Assembly: GCF_948329515.1 (NCBI RefSeq)
Contig: NZ_CAOJCN010000001.1
Span: 616,776 to 680,775 of the forward strand
Length of the DNA stretch: 64,000 bases
DNA from: Cohnella rhizoplanae
GTDB lineage: Bacteria > Bacillota > Bacilli > Paenibacillales > Paenibacillaceae
Direction of reading: 5' to 3'
In this document: positions 26,494 through 34,731 of the stretch, piece after piece
Layout of the letters: the number at the start of each line of letters is the position of its first letter
Position numbering within the stretch: position 1 is the first letter of the stretch
Notes under the pieces: generated by a model
Seen by the model: only the letters and a program-made list of their open reading frames with translations
Databases searched by the model: none
Told to the model about the DNA's origin: nothing
Program-made: the position numbers and the translations under genes

Positions 26494-27716
26494 GCGAGAC
26501 TTGGCTGACCCGCGCGAATGCGTTGACGGCGTCGCTCGTCGAGACCCGCAGGAGGCTGCACCGCTATCCGGAGCTGAGCTTCCAGGAGCGGGAGACGGCG
26601 GCGCTGGTCGCGCGGGAGCTGTCGCGGATGGGACTGACCTGCCGGACGGAGGTGGGCGGCCACGGCGTCGTCGCCGACATCGTCGGCGATCCGTCCGGTC
26701 CGATCGTCGCGCTTCGCGCGGACATGGACGCGCTGCCTATCGAGGAAGCGTCCGGATTGCCTTTCTCCTCCGAGCGGCCGGGCGTTATGCACGCGTGCGG
26801 GCACGATGCCCACACCGCCATGCTTCTCGGCGCGGCGCGGCTTCTATCGGAGGAGCGCGAGCGCTTGAAGGGCACGGTGCGGCTCCTGTTCCAATCCGCC
26901 GAAGAGATCAACGAGGGCGCCAAGGCGATGATCGGCGAAGGCGTCCTGGAAGGCGTCCGGGAGATTTACGGCCTTCATAATCTGCCGACGCTGCCGGCGG
27001 GCAAGACGGCGGTGCGTCCGGGGCCGCTTATGGGCTCGGTCGACCGCATCGAGATCGGCATCGAGGGCAGGGGGGCGCATGGCGCCATTCCCGACCAGGG
27101 CGTGGATCCGATCGTATGCGCGTCGGCGATCGTGATGTCGCTGCAGAGCCTTGTCTCCCGGGAGACATCGCCGTTCGACCCGGTGGTCGTAACCGTCGGC
27201 AGCATCCGCTCGGGAGACGCGAACAACGTGATTCCTTCGTCGTGCGCGATGACCGGCACCGTGCGGGCTTTCGATCCGGAGGTCCGGCGGGAGCTGCCGG
27301 CGCGCATCGAGCGGATCGTCACGCGGATCGCGGAGGGCCACCGCTGCCGCGCGAGCGTCAAGTATATCGCGCAGACCGCGGTGCTGGTCAACCATCCGGG
27401 CGCCACTGAAAAGGCGAGCGGGGCGATCGACGCCATCGCGGGACCGGACTGCAGGCAGGTTGCCGCGCCTACGCTGGCCGGCGAAGATTTTTCCGAGTAC
27501 CTGAAGCGCGTCCCCGGCTGTTTCTTCTGGCTCGGATCCGGACCCGAGCGAGATGCCGAGCTGGCATACGGGCTCCATCATCCGCGCTTCGAGCTGAACG
27601 AGGCTTGCCTGCCGCTCGGCGCCGCGCTGCTCGCGGGCATCGCCGCGGACCGGCTGGGATATGGACCGTTGTCCGACGGCTCCGGGGACGCTGCGGGAGA
27701 CGGTAGATCCGCTTGA
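26490..27716 (+). CDS. M20-family amidohydrolase (N-acyl amino acid/peptidase type)
   Basis: 408 residues from GTG at 26490; the longer upstream frame is shadow within sdaAA. M20D features: RRLHRYPELSFQERET near the N-terminus, LRADMDALPI, MHACGHDAHTAMLLGAA (metal-binding Cys/His), SAEEINEGAKAMI (catalytic Glu region) and GLHNLP. Such enzymes hydrolyse N-acyl amino acids or release ammonia from amide substrates in the cytoplasm. It closes the serine/aldolase operon; deacylating an N-acyl-serine-like substrate ahead of serine dehydratase is a possible, untested link. Confidence 0.88.
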   Translation: MSETWLTRANALTASLVETRRRLHRYPELSFQERETAALVARELSRMGLTCRTEVGGHGVVADIVGDPSGPIVALRADMDALPIEEASGLPFSSERPGVMHACGHDAHTAMLLGAARLLSEERERLKGTVRLLFQSAEEINEGAKAMIGEGVLEGVREIYGLHNLPTLPAGKTAVRPGPLMGSVDRIEIGIEGRGAHGAIPDQGVDPIVCASAIVMSLQSLVSRETSPFDPVVVTVGSIRSGDANNVIPSSCAMTGTVRAFDPEVRRELPARIERIVTRIAEGHRCRASVKYIAQTAVLVNHPGATEKASGAIDAIAGPDCRQVAAPTLAGEDFSEYLKRVPGCFFWLGSGPERDAELAYGLHHPRFELNEACLPLGAALLAGIAADRLGYGPLSDGSGDAAGDGRSA

Positions 27717-27772
27717 ACGCGCGCACCGTCGGCTTGATCGGCACCTACTCGCGGATTGTCGTTCTTTGACTA

Positions 27773-27801
27773 TTGATGCCGCCTACGCTATCGAGTAGAA
27801 T
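27773..27801 (+). promoter_or_regulatory. SigA-type promoter upstream of polC
   Basis: TTGATG (27773-27778), 17-base spacer, TAGAAT (27796-27801). Predicted start of transcription is near 27808, giving a leader of about 90 bases that contains the hairpin described at 27826-27886. Confidence 0.55.
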
Positions 27802-27825
27802 AATAGAACAAGTACGAGAACAGAA

Positions 27826-27886
27826 AGCTTCCCGACTTTTCGCTGCCGCAGGCGCTTGCCTTGCGGAAGGGCGGTCGGGGGCTTTT
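27826..27886 (+). terminator. Terminator-like hairpin in the polC leader
   Basis: Outer arms agcttcccgac (27826-27836) and gtcgggggct (27874-27883), with G-U pairs and one mismatch, enclose a second hairpin ccgcagg...ccttgcgg (27846-27866); the outer stem runs into cttttgttg. It looks like a terminator but lies downstream of the apparent polC promoter and within about 15 bases of the polC start, so it may be an attenuator or hide the ribosome binding site. Confidence 0.5.
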
Positions 27887-27899
27887 GTTGTTGAAAGGG

Positions 27900-30800
27900 A
27901 TGAAGTCTCCACTTATGTTGCCGAAGCCCGATCAGAGAAAAAGGTTCGAACTGCTGCTGGCGCAAGCGGAGATTCCGGGCGATTGGATCGACGCCCACTT
28001 CCGCGACGGTTACATAGAGAGAGTCGAAGTGAGCAAGACGAAGCGCAGCTGGCGGTTCCACTTCGCGAAGGAATCGCTGCTGCCGCCGCCCGTGTACGCC
28101 GGATTTCACAGCCGGGTGCGGGATAAGCTCGGGCATCTCGCCCAGATCGAGATGTGTATCCGTCACGCCGATGCCGTAGCTACGGGCGAGCTGCTGCTGC
28201 ATTATTGGCCGCTGTTCGTGGAGTGGATGCAGAGCGAGTTCGCATCGGTCAACGGCTGGCTGGGCAAGGCGAGGCCAGAGGCCGAGGGCGACCTGCTGAC
28301 GCTGTTTATGCTCAACGAGGCCAGTCTGGAGATGGCGCGCAAGAAGACGGTCGACGCCTATGCCTCCCGGTTTTTCGAGGAACGGTTCGGCCGCGCCTGC
28401 CGGATCAAGCTGGCGGTGGGCGAAAAGCAGCAAGAGGCCGTCGATGCGTTCATGCAGCGGCAGCTAGAGGAGGAACGGATGCACGTCCGCAAGCTCATGG
28501 AGAGCATGCCGGAGGACGCGCCGCCGGAGGACTCGGGCGGCGAAGCGCCGCAGTCGCTCCAGTACGGCTACGAGATCAAGGACGATGCGGTGCCGATTCA
28601 GAACATTCAAGAGGAAGAAAAGAAGGCGACGGTGCAAGGCACGGTATTCGGCCTCGAGGTCAAGGAGCTGCGCAACGGCAATACGCTCTATCAGTTCCAC
28701 GTGACCGATTACACCGATTCGCTCACCGTCAAGATGTTCGGCAAAAACAAAGAAGACGTCAAGATGCTGAACCTGCTGTCCAACGGCAAATGGGTGAAGC
28801 TGCGCGGCCGCGTCGAATACGACCGTTTCCTGAATCCGCCGGAGCTCGTCATGATGCCGAGCGACCTCAAGGAGATCAACGGGCCGAAGCCGCGCAAGGA
28901 CGAAGCGAGCGAGAAGCGCGTCGAGTTCCATCTGCATACGGCGATGAGCACGATGGACGCCATCTCGCCTGTCGACGCATACATCAAGACGGCGGCCAAG
29001 TGGGGCCACAAGGCGATCGCCGTCACCGATCACGCGAACGTGCAGTGCTTTCCCGAAGCCGCGAAGGCGGCCAAGAAAAACGGCATTAAGATGATGTACG
29101 GCGTCGAAGCGAACGTCGTGAACGACGCGGTCGACATCGTGCTGAACCCCCGCGACAGCGCGCTCGCAGACGAGACCTATGTCGTGTTCGACATCGAGAC
29201 GACAGGCCTGTCCGTTACGGCGAACAAGATCATCGAGCTTGCGGGCGTCAAGATCAAGGAGGGGCGGGAGATCGACCGTTTCTCCACGTTTATCGATCCG
29301 CACGAGCCGATCCCGTACAACATTCAACAGCTCACGAGCATTACGGACGAGATGGTGGCCGGCGCGCCGGAACTCGAGCCCAAGCTGACCGAATTCCTTG
29401 CCTTCGTCGGCGACGCCGTACTCGTGGCGCACAACGCCAGATTCGATATCGGCTTCATCCAGCACAACTGCAAGCAGCTCGGCCTGCCGCAGCCGGCCAA
29501 TCCGGTGCTCGATACGCTCGAGCTGGCGCGCTACCTGCATCCGACGATGAAAAACCACCGGCTGAACACGCTGGCGAACCTGTATAAGGTCAGTCTCGAG
29601 AACCATCACCGCGCCATCGACGACACGATCGCCCTGGCGGGCGTGCTGGAGGGGCTGCTGAAGGACGCGCAGACGCGCGGCATCACGCAGATGAAGCGGC
29701 TCAACGAGGTGAACGAGAACAGCTGGAAGACGACGCGTCCGTTCCACTGCTGCATATACATGCTGAACGCGGTCGGCAAGAAAAATTTGTACAAGCTCAT
29801 CTCGCTGTCGCACACCGACTACTTTCACCGCGTCGCCTGCATTCCGCGAAGCAAGCTCATAGAACTGCGCGAGGGCCTGCTCATCATTTCCGGCTGCGAG
29901 AAAGGCGAGTTTTTCGAAGCGGTCCTGAACAAGTCGGAGGAGGAAGCGGCCGAGATCGCGGCCTTCTACGACGTGCTCGAGATTCAGCCGATCGACTTCT
30001 ACATGCACCTGCTGGACAAGGGGCTCGTCGGCAGCAGGGCGGAGCTGGAGCAGTCGCTGCGCAAGGTCGTGGCGATCGGCGAGCGGCTCGGCAAGCCGGT
30101 CATCGCGACGGGCAACGTCCATTACTTGGAGCCGAGGGACAAACTCTACCGCGACATTACGATTCACGGCATCACGGGCTTCAGCCCGCTGAAGGACCAG
30201 CGCAAGCCGGACGCTCACTTCCGGACGACGCCCGAGATGCTCGACGCCTTCGCGTTTCTGGGCAAGGAAAAGGCAACCGAGGTCGTCGTGACCAACACGA
30301 ACGCCCTGGTCGAGCGGTTCGAGGACATTAAGCTGTTCCCCGACGAGCTGTTCACGCCGAACATCGAAGGGGCCGACGAGGAGATTCGCAATACCTGCTA
30401 CGCGACCGCGCGCAGTCTGTACGGCGAGGAGCTCCCGCAGGTGGTCATCGACCGGTTGGAGAAGGAGCTCGTGCCGATCATCAAGTACGGCTTCTCGGCG
30501 AACTATCTGATCTCGGAGCGTCTCGTCAAAAAGTCCAACCGCGACGGCTATCTCGTCGGTTCGCGGGGATCGGTCGGCTCGAGCGTCGTCGCGACGTTCC
30601 TTGGCATCTCCGAGGTCAACCCGCTGCCCGCTCACTACCTGTGCCGCAATGCGGCATGCAAGCACCAGGAATGGTTCCTCGACGGCAGCGTGCCGAGCGG
30701 CTTCGATCTGCCGGACAAGGCCTGCCCCGACTGCGGCACGATGATGCGCGGGGAGGGCCAGGACATTCCGTTCGAGACGTTCCTCGGCTTCAAGGGAGAC

Positions 30801-32231
30801 AAGGTGCCCGATATCGACTTGAACTTCTCCGGGGAATACCAGCCGCACGCGCATAACTTCACCAAGGAGATGTTCGGCGAGAAGGGCGTGTTCCGGGCCG
30901 GTACGATCGGCACGGTCGCGGAGAAGACGGGCTTCGGCTTCGCCAGGAAGTACCAGGAAGAGCACGGCAAAAACTGGCGCGGCGCGGAGCTCAACCGTCT
31001 CGCGCAGGGCGTCACCGGAGTCAAGCGCAGCACCGGCCAGCATCCGGGCGGTATCGTCGTCGTGCCGGATTACATGGAGGTCGAGGACATCACGCCGGTC
31101 CAGTATCCGGCCGACGACACGAGCGCGGAGTGGAAGACGACGCATTTCGACTACCATGCCTTCGACGCGAACCTGCTGAAGCTCGATATTCTCGGACACG
31201 ACGATCCGACGATGATGCGGATGCTCCAGGATCTGACCGGCGTCGATCCGACGACGATCCCGATGAACGATCCGAAGGTGATGAGCCTGTTCAACTCGGT
31301 CGAGGCGCTCGGCATCCAGCCCCATCAGATCAAGTCCCAGGTCGCCACGTTCGGCGTGCCGGAGATGGGCACCCGTTTCGTCCGCCAGATGCTCGAGGAG
31401 ACCAAGCCGACGTCCTTCGCCGACCTTCTGCAGATCTCGGGCTTGTCGCACGGCACGGGCGTCTGGCTCGGCAACGCGCAGGAGCTCATCAAGAACGGCA
31501 CATGCACGATCAAGACCGTAATCGGCTGCCGCGACGACATCATGCTGTTCCTTATTTACAAGGCGGGCATGGACGCCTCGCTTGCCTTCAAGATCACGGA
31601 GAGCGTGCGTAAGGGCAAGGGTCTCACTCCCGAGTGGATCGACGAGATGAAGCGCTGCGGCGTGCCGCAGTGGTATATCGACTCTTGCCTTCGGATCGAG
31701 TACATGTTCCCGAAGGCGCATGCCGCGGCCTACGTCATCTCGGCCGTTCGCACCGCCTACTTCAAGCTCTATTATCCGATACATTACTATGCGACTTACT
31801 TCTCGGTTCGGGCGGCCGACTTCGACGTGGAACTGTTCTGCCAGGGGTACGACGCGATCCTGAAGGCGATGACCGAGATCGAGGCCAAGGGCTTCCAGGC
31901 GCTGCCGAAGGAAAAGAACATGATTCCGATCCTCGAGATGGGGCTGGAAATGACGGCGAGAGGCTTCAAGGTCAAGCCGCTCGATCTCTACCGTTCGGAC
32001 GCGACCCGCTTCATCGTGGACGGGGACGCGCTCATCCCGCCGTTCTCGGCGGTCGCGGGCATAGGCGAGAACGCGGCGAGAAATATCGCGGCTTCGCGCA
32101 CGGACGGCGACTTCCTTTCCGTGGAGGATTTCCAGCAGCGCTCCAAGGCCACGAAGACGATCATCGAGCTGCTGACGACGATGGGCTGTTTCCGCGGACT
32201 GCCCGAATCCAACCAGCTGGCGCTGTTCTGA
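27900..32231 (+). CDS. polC: DNA polymerase III alpha subunit, Gram-positive type PolC
   Basis: 1443 residues from the ATG at 27900. The start is uncertain: TTG at 27888 has ggggg 6 bases upstream, and ATG at 27915 is also in frame. Domains: N-terminal OB/tau-binding part, PHP domain (EFHLHTAMSTMDA, near 343), a DnaQ-type 3'-5' exonuclease starting YVVFDIETTGLS (D431, E433), a zinc-ribbon (CRNAACKHQ and CPDCGTM, about 917-943), and the C-family polymerase core with VGSRGSVGSSVVATFLG and VPDIDLNFSGEYQ. It is the replicative, proofreading polymerase of low-GC Gram-positives. It is normally directly downstream of proS; here a catabolic island lies between them. Confidence 0.96.
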   Translation: MKSPLMLPKPDQRKRFELLLAQAEIPGDWIDAHFRDGYIERVEVSKTKRSWRFHFAKESLLPPPVYAGFHSRVRDKLGHLAQIEMCIRHADAVATGELLLHYWPLFVEWMQSEFASVNGWLGKARPEAEGDLLTLFMLNEASLEMARKKTVDAYASRFFEERFGRACRIKLAVGEKQQEAVDAFMQRQLEEERMHVRKLMESMPEDAPPEDSGGEAPQSLQYGYEIKDDAVPIQNIQEEEKKATVQGTVFGLEVKELRNGNTLYQFHVTDYTDSLTVKMFGKNKEDVKMLNLLSNGKWVKLRGRVEYDRFLNPPELVMMPSDLKEINGPKPRKDEASEKRVEFHLHTAMSTMDAISPVDAYIKTAAKWGHKAIAVTDHANVQCFPEAAKAAKKNGIKMMYGVEANVVNDAVDIVLNPRDSALADETYVVFDIETTGLSVTANKIIELAGVKIKEGREIDRFSTFIDPHEPIPYNIQQLTSITDEMVAGAPELEPKLTEFLAFVGDAVLVAHNARFDIGFIQHNCKQLGLPQPANPVLDTLELARYLHPTMKNHRLNTLANLYKVSLENHHRAIDDTIALAGVLEGLLKDAQTRGITQMKRLNEVNENSWKTTRPFHCCIYMLNAVGKKNLYKLISLSHTDYFHRVACIPRSKLIELREGLLIISGCEKGEFFEAVLNKSEEEAAEIAAFYDVLEIQPIDFYMHLLDKGLVGSRAELEQSLRKVVAIGERLGKPVIATGNVHYLEPRDKLYRDITIHGITGFSPLKDQRKPDAHFRTTPEMLDAFAFLGKEKATEVVVTNTNALVERFEDIKLFPDELFTPNIEGADEEIRNTCYATARSLYGEELPQVVIDRLEKELVPIIKYGFSANYLISERLVKKSNRDGYLVGSRGSVGSSVVATFLGISEVNPLPAHYLCRNAACKHQEWFLDGSVPSGFDLPDKACPDCGTMMRGEGQDIPFETFLGFKGDKVPDIDLNFSGEYQPHAHNFTKEMFGEKGVFRAGTIGTVAEKTGFGFARKYQEEHGKNWRGAELNRLAQGVTGVKRSTGQHPGGIVVVPDYMEVEDITPVQYPADDTSAEWKTTHFDYHAFDANLLKLDILGHDDPTMMRMLQDLTGVDPTTIPMNDPKVMSLFNSVEALGIQPHQIKSQVATFGVPEMGTRFVRQMLEETKPTSFADLLQISGLSHGTGVWLGNAQELIKNGTCTIKTVIGCRDDIMLFLIYKAGMDASLAFKITESVRKGKGLTPEWIDEMKRCGVPQWYIDSCLRIEYMFPKAHAAAYVISAVRTAYFKLYYPIHYYATYFSVRAADFDVELFCQGYDAILKAMTEIEAKGFQALPKEKNMIPILEMGLEMTARGFKVKPLDLYRSDATRFIVDGDALIPPFSAVAGIGENAARNIAASRTDGDFLSVEDFQQRSKATKTIIELLTTMGCFRGLPESNQLALF

Positions 32232-32300
32232 ACGATAGTGTGGAATGATTTGCCGGTTCTGAACGGGCTTGCCCCGATCGGTCGGAGCTGGAATAATACA

Positions 32301-32330
32301 TTGCATGGGTACTGGCGGTTATGGTATATT
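32301..32330 (+). promoter_or_regulatory. SigA-type promoter of the rimP-nusA-infB operon
   Basis: TTGCAT (32301-32306), 18-base spacer, TATATT (32325-32330). It lies in the 230-base gap after polC. The leader carries the hairpin at 32366-32387. Confidence 0.6.
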
Positions 32331-32365
32331 ATTTCTGGTAATCATGTGGATATCACTGTCTGCAG

Positions 32366-32387
32366 AAGAGTGGGGAAACCCACTCTT
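32366..32387 (+). promoter_or_regulatory. GAAA-loop hairpin in the rimP leader
   Basis: Perfect 9-base stem aagagtggg/cccactctt closed by a GAAA tetraloop, 75 bases before the rimP start. The downstream sequence (tacgttttgc) is only weakly T-rich, so it could be an attenuator or a leader structure protecting the mRNA. Confidence 0.55.
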
Positions 32388-32461
32388 TACGTTTTGCATA
32401 GGCACTTTTGCATGTGCGAATCTGCAGATATCCATTTGAAGCAATCGGGAGGTCTGGTCAT

Positions 32462-32923
32462 TTGAGCGTTTCAAAGATCAAATCCACGGTCGAGCAGCTC
32501 GTCGCCCCCTTCATGGAGGAGAACGGCTTCGAACTGGTGGATGTAGAATACGTCAAGGAAGGAAGCAATTACTTCCTGCGCGTATTCGTGGACAAGGCGG
32601 GCGGCGTCGACATCGACGATTGCGGCCGGGTGTCCGAATATCTGAGCGGGAAGCTTGACGAAGCCGACCCGATCCCCGAAGCTTACTTCCTCGAGGTGAG
32701 CTCGCCGGGCGCCGAACGTCCCCTGAAGAAAGCGGAGGACGTCGCTTCTGCTGTCGGCAAACATGTATTCGTGACGACCTATGAGCCGGTGGACGGCGCC
32801 AAGGAATTCGAAGGCAGCCTGGACGGATTCGACGGCAGCGTGCTGACCGTGACCGTCGGGCGCAAGCGCCATGACATTCCTTACGATAAAGTGGCTTCCG
32901 CGAGGCTGGCCATTGTCTTCTAA
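32462..32923 (+). CDS. rimP: Ribosome maturation factor RimP
   Basis: 153 residues from TTG at 32462, 8 bases after gggaggt; the longer frame upstream has no site. Conserved [38 protein letters not shown] and [14 protein letters not shown]. It assists 30S assembly. It is the first gene of the nusA-infB operon, as in B. subtilis (ylxS). Confidence 0.94.
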   Translation: MSVSKIKSTVEQLVAPFMEENGFELVDVEYVKEGSNYFLRVFVDKAGGVDIDDCGRVSEYLSGKLDEADPIPEAYFLEVSSPGAERPLKKAEDVASAVGKHVFVTTYEPVDGAKEFEGSLDGFDGSVLTVTVGRKRHDIPYDKVASARLAIVF

Positions 32924-32949
32924 TATGCGAAAGGAGGAGAGCAGAAGCT

Positions 32950-34047
32950 ATGAGCATGGAGTTTATTGAGGCCTTGGGCGAGATCGAGCGCGACAAAGGC
33001 ATCGCGAAGGATGTCCTCATCGAGGCCATCGAAGCGGCACTTATCTCCAGCTATAAACGCAATTTTAATACGGCGCAGAACGTTCGCGTCGATATCAACC
33101 GCAATACCGGCCTGATCAAGGTTTACGCCCGCAAGACAGTCGTCGACGAGGTGCTGGATCCGCGGCTCGAGATCGCGGTCGACGCGGCGCGCTCCATTAA
33201 TCCTCATTATCAGATCGAGGATATCGCGGAGATCGAGGTGACGCCGCGGGACTTCGGACGGATCGCGGCGCAGACGGCCAAACAGGTCGTGACCCAGCGC
33301 ATCCGCGAAGCGGAGCGCGGACTGATCTACCACGCGTACGTGGACAAAGAGCAGGATATCGTGACCGGCATCATCCAGCGGATCGACATGCGGAACCTGT
33401 ACGTAGACCTGGGCAAGGTCGAAGCGGCGCTGCCGCTCACCGAGCTCATGCCGACCGACAAGTTCAAGCAGGGCGAACGGGTGAAGTCCTATATCACGAA
33501 GGTCGAGAATACGAGCAAGGGCCCGCAGATTATCCTCTCGCGGACGCATCCCGGATTGCTCAAGCGCCTGTTCGAGCTCGAGGTGCCCGAGATTTTCGAC
33601 GGCACGGTCGAGATCCGTTCGGTCGCGCGCGAAGCGGGCTTCCGATCCAAGATCGCGGTCTACTCGCGCGCGGAGGAAGTCGATCCGATCGGCTCCTGCG
33701 TCGGCCAGAAGGGCGTGCGGGTACAAACGATTGTGAACGAACTGAAGGGCGAGAAGATCGACATCGTCCGCTGGTCCGACGCGGTCGAGGAATACGTGGC
33801 CAACGCGCTGAGCCCCTCCAAGGTGCTCGAGGTCATCGTGTTCGAGGCCGAGAAGATGGCGCGCGTCATCGTGCCCGACTATCAATTGTCGCTCGCGATC
33901 GGCATCAAGGGCCAGAATGCGCGGCTCGCCGCGAAGCTGACCGGCTGGAAGATCGACATCAAGAGCGAGACGCAGGCGGAGCAAGAATACGGCCGGCCGC
34001 GCACCGAAGGCGACGCGATGCACCAGGACAGCGTGACGATCGACTGA
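32950..34047 (+). CDS. nusA: Transcription termination/antitermination factor NusA
   Basis: 365 residues; ATG behind aaaggaggagag. N-terminal RNA-polymerase-binding domain ([20 protein letters not shown]), an S1 domain (about 135-200), and two KH domains with [15 protein letters not shown] and the second KH motif [21 protein letters not shown]. It lacks the acidic C-terminal repeats of E. coli NusA, normal for Firmicutes. It modulates pausing, termination and antitermination. Confidence 0.97.
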   Translation: MSMEFIEALGEIERDKGIAKDVLIEAIEAALISSYKRNFNTAQNVRVDINRNTGLIKVYARKTVVDEVLDPRLEIAVDAARSINPHYQIEDIAEIEVTPRDFGRIAAQTAKQVVTQRIREAERGLIYHAYVDKEQDIVTGIIQRIDMRNLYVDLGKVEAALPLTELMPTDKFKQGERVKSYITKVENTSKGPQIILSRTHPGLLKRLFELEVPEIFDGTVEIRSVAREAGFRSKIAVYSRAEEVDPIGSCVGQKGVRVQTIVNELKGEKIDIVRWSDAVEEYVANALSPSKVLEVIVFEAEKMARVIVPDYQLSLAIGIKGQNARLAAKLTGWKIDIKSETQAEQEYGRPRTEGDAMHQDSVTID

Positions 34048-34094
34048 TCTCAAGCTGACAATCATACGGACGGTCCGCATGGGAGGCGATAAAC

Positions 34095-34415
34095 CTGAGA
34101 CCGAGGAAGATACCGCAGCGCAAGTGCATCGCCAGCCAGGAAATGATGCCGAAGAAGGAACTCATCCGCATCGTCCGGTCGCCGTCGGGGGAGATTTCCC
34201 TCGATCTGACGGGCAAGAAGCCCGGCAGGGGCGCCTATCTGTGCGGCAAGCTGTCCTACTTCAAGCTGGCGAAAAAAACGAAGGCGCTGGAGCGGGCGCT
34301 GAAGGCTCCCGTCCCGCCCGAGGTCTACGATCGGCTGGAGCAGGAATTCCTGAAGCTGGAAGGCGAATTCATCGCCGCGAAGGAGCTGGATGACGGCGAT
34401 GACGACGAACGATAA
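34095..34415 (+). CDS. ylxR: YlxR-family RNA-binding protein, apparent CTG start
   Basis: 106 residues if read from CTG at 34095, which lies 8 bases after gggagg (34081-34086). The family N-terminus [20 protein letters not shown] is encoded only from this point; the first ATG in frame (34143) would remove the conserved RKC motif, and the other frame at 34079 does not give it. GRGAYLC and [16 protein letters not shown] follow, as in YlxR. YlxR sits between nusA and ylxQ in most Firmicutes and has been linked to RNase P. The 3' end overlaps ylxQ by 26 bases. Confidence 0.85.
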   Translation: MRPRKIPQRKCIASQEMMPKKELIRIVRSPSGEISLDLTGKKPGRGAYLCGKLSYFKLAKKTKALERALKAPVPPEVYDRLEQEFLKLEGEFIAAKELDDGDDDER

Positions 34416-34731
34416 AACTTTGTCGCGACTGGGGCTCGCCATGCGGGCAGGCAAGCTCGTCTCGGGGGATGAGACGGTGCTGAAAAGCATTCGCGGAGGC
34501 GAAGCGAAGCTGGTTGTAATCGCCCGGGACGCTTCTGACAATACACGCAAGAAAGTGGCGGACAAATGCGCAAGCTACGGAGTGGAGCTGTTGACCGGCT
34601 ACTCCCGGTACGATCTGGGGAGCGCCGTGGGCAAACCTGAGCGCGTGCTGTTCGCCGTCACGGACCAAGGCTTCGCGAATCTCGTTCGCGAGGGCTTCGT
34701 TCAACATTCGGAGGTGGAGAATATTGAGTAA
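34390..34731 (+). CDS. ylxQ: L7Ae-family K-turn RNA-binding protein (YlxQ)
   Basis: 113 residues. L7Ae/L30e fold with [34 protein letters not shown] and a C-terminal hydrophobic core. Members bind kink-turn RNA. The ATG at 34390 follows aaggag in the ylxR coding sequence; ATG 34399 is an alternative. Its end overlaps the infB start by 8 bases. Confidence 0.9.
   Translation: MTAMTTNDKTLSRLGLAMRAGKLVSGDETVLKSIRGGEAKLVVIARDASDNTRKKVADKCASYGVELLTGYSRYDLGSAVGKPERVLFAVTDQGFANLVREGFVQHSEVENIE

Noticed and set aside
28464..32306. 1280-codon open frame on the minus strand across polC
   Set aside because: It is the antisense shadow of polC in GC-rich DNA. It has no ribosome binding site, an Arg/His/Leu-heavy composition and no recognisable domain, while the plus strand encodes intact PolC.
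34079..34393. Plus-strand frame with ATG at 34079 over ylxR
   Set aside because: It has an ATG but gives an unconserved sequence; the YlxR motifs are in the other frame starting with CTG.
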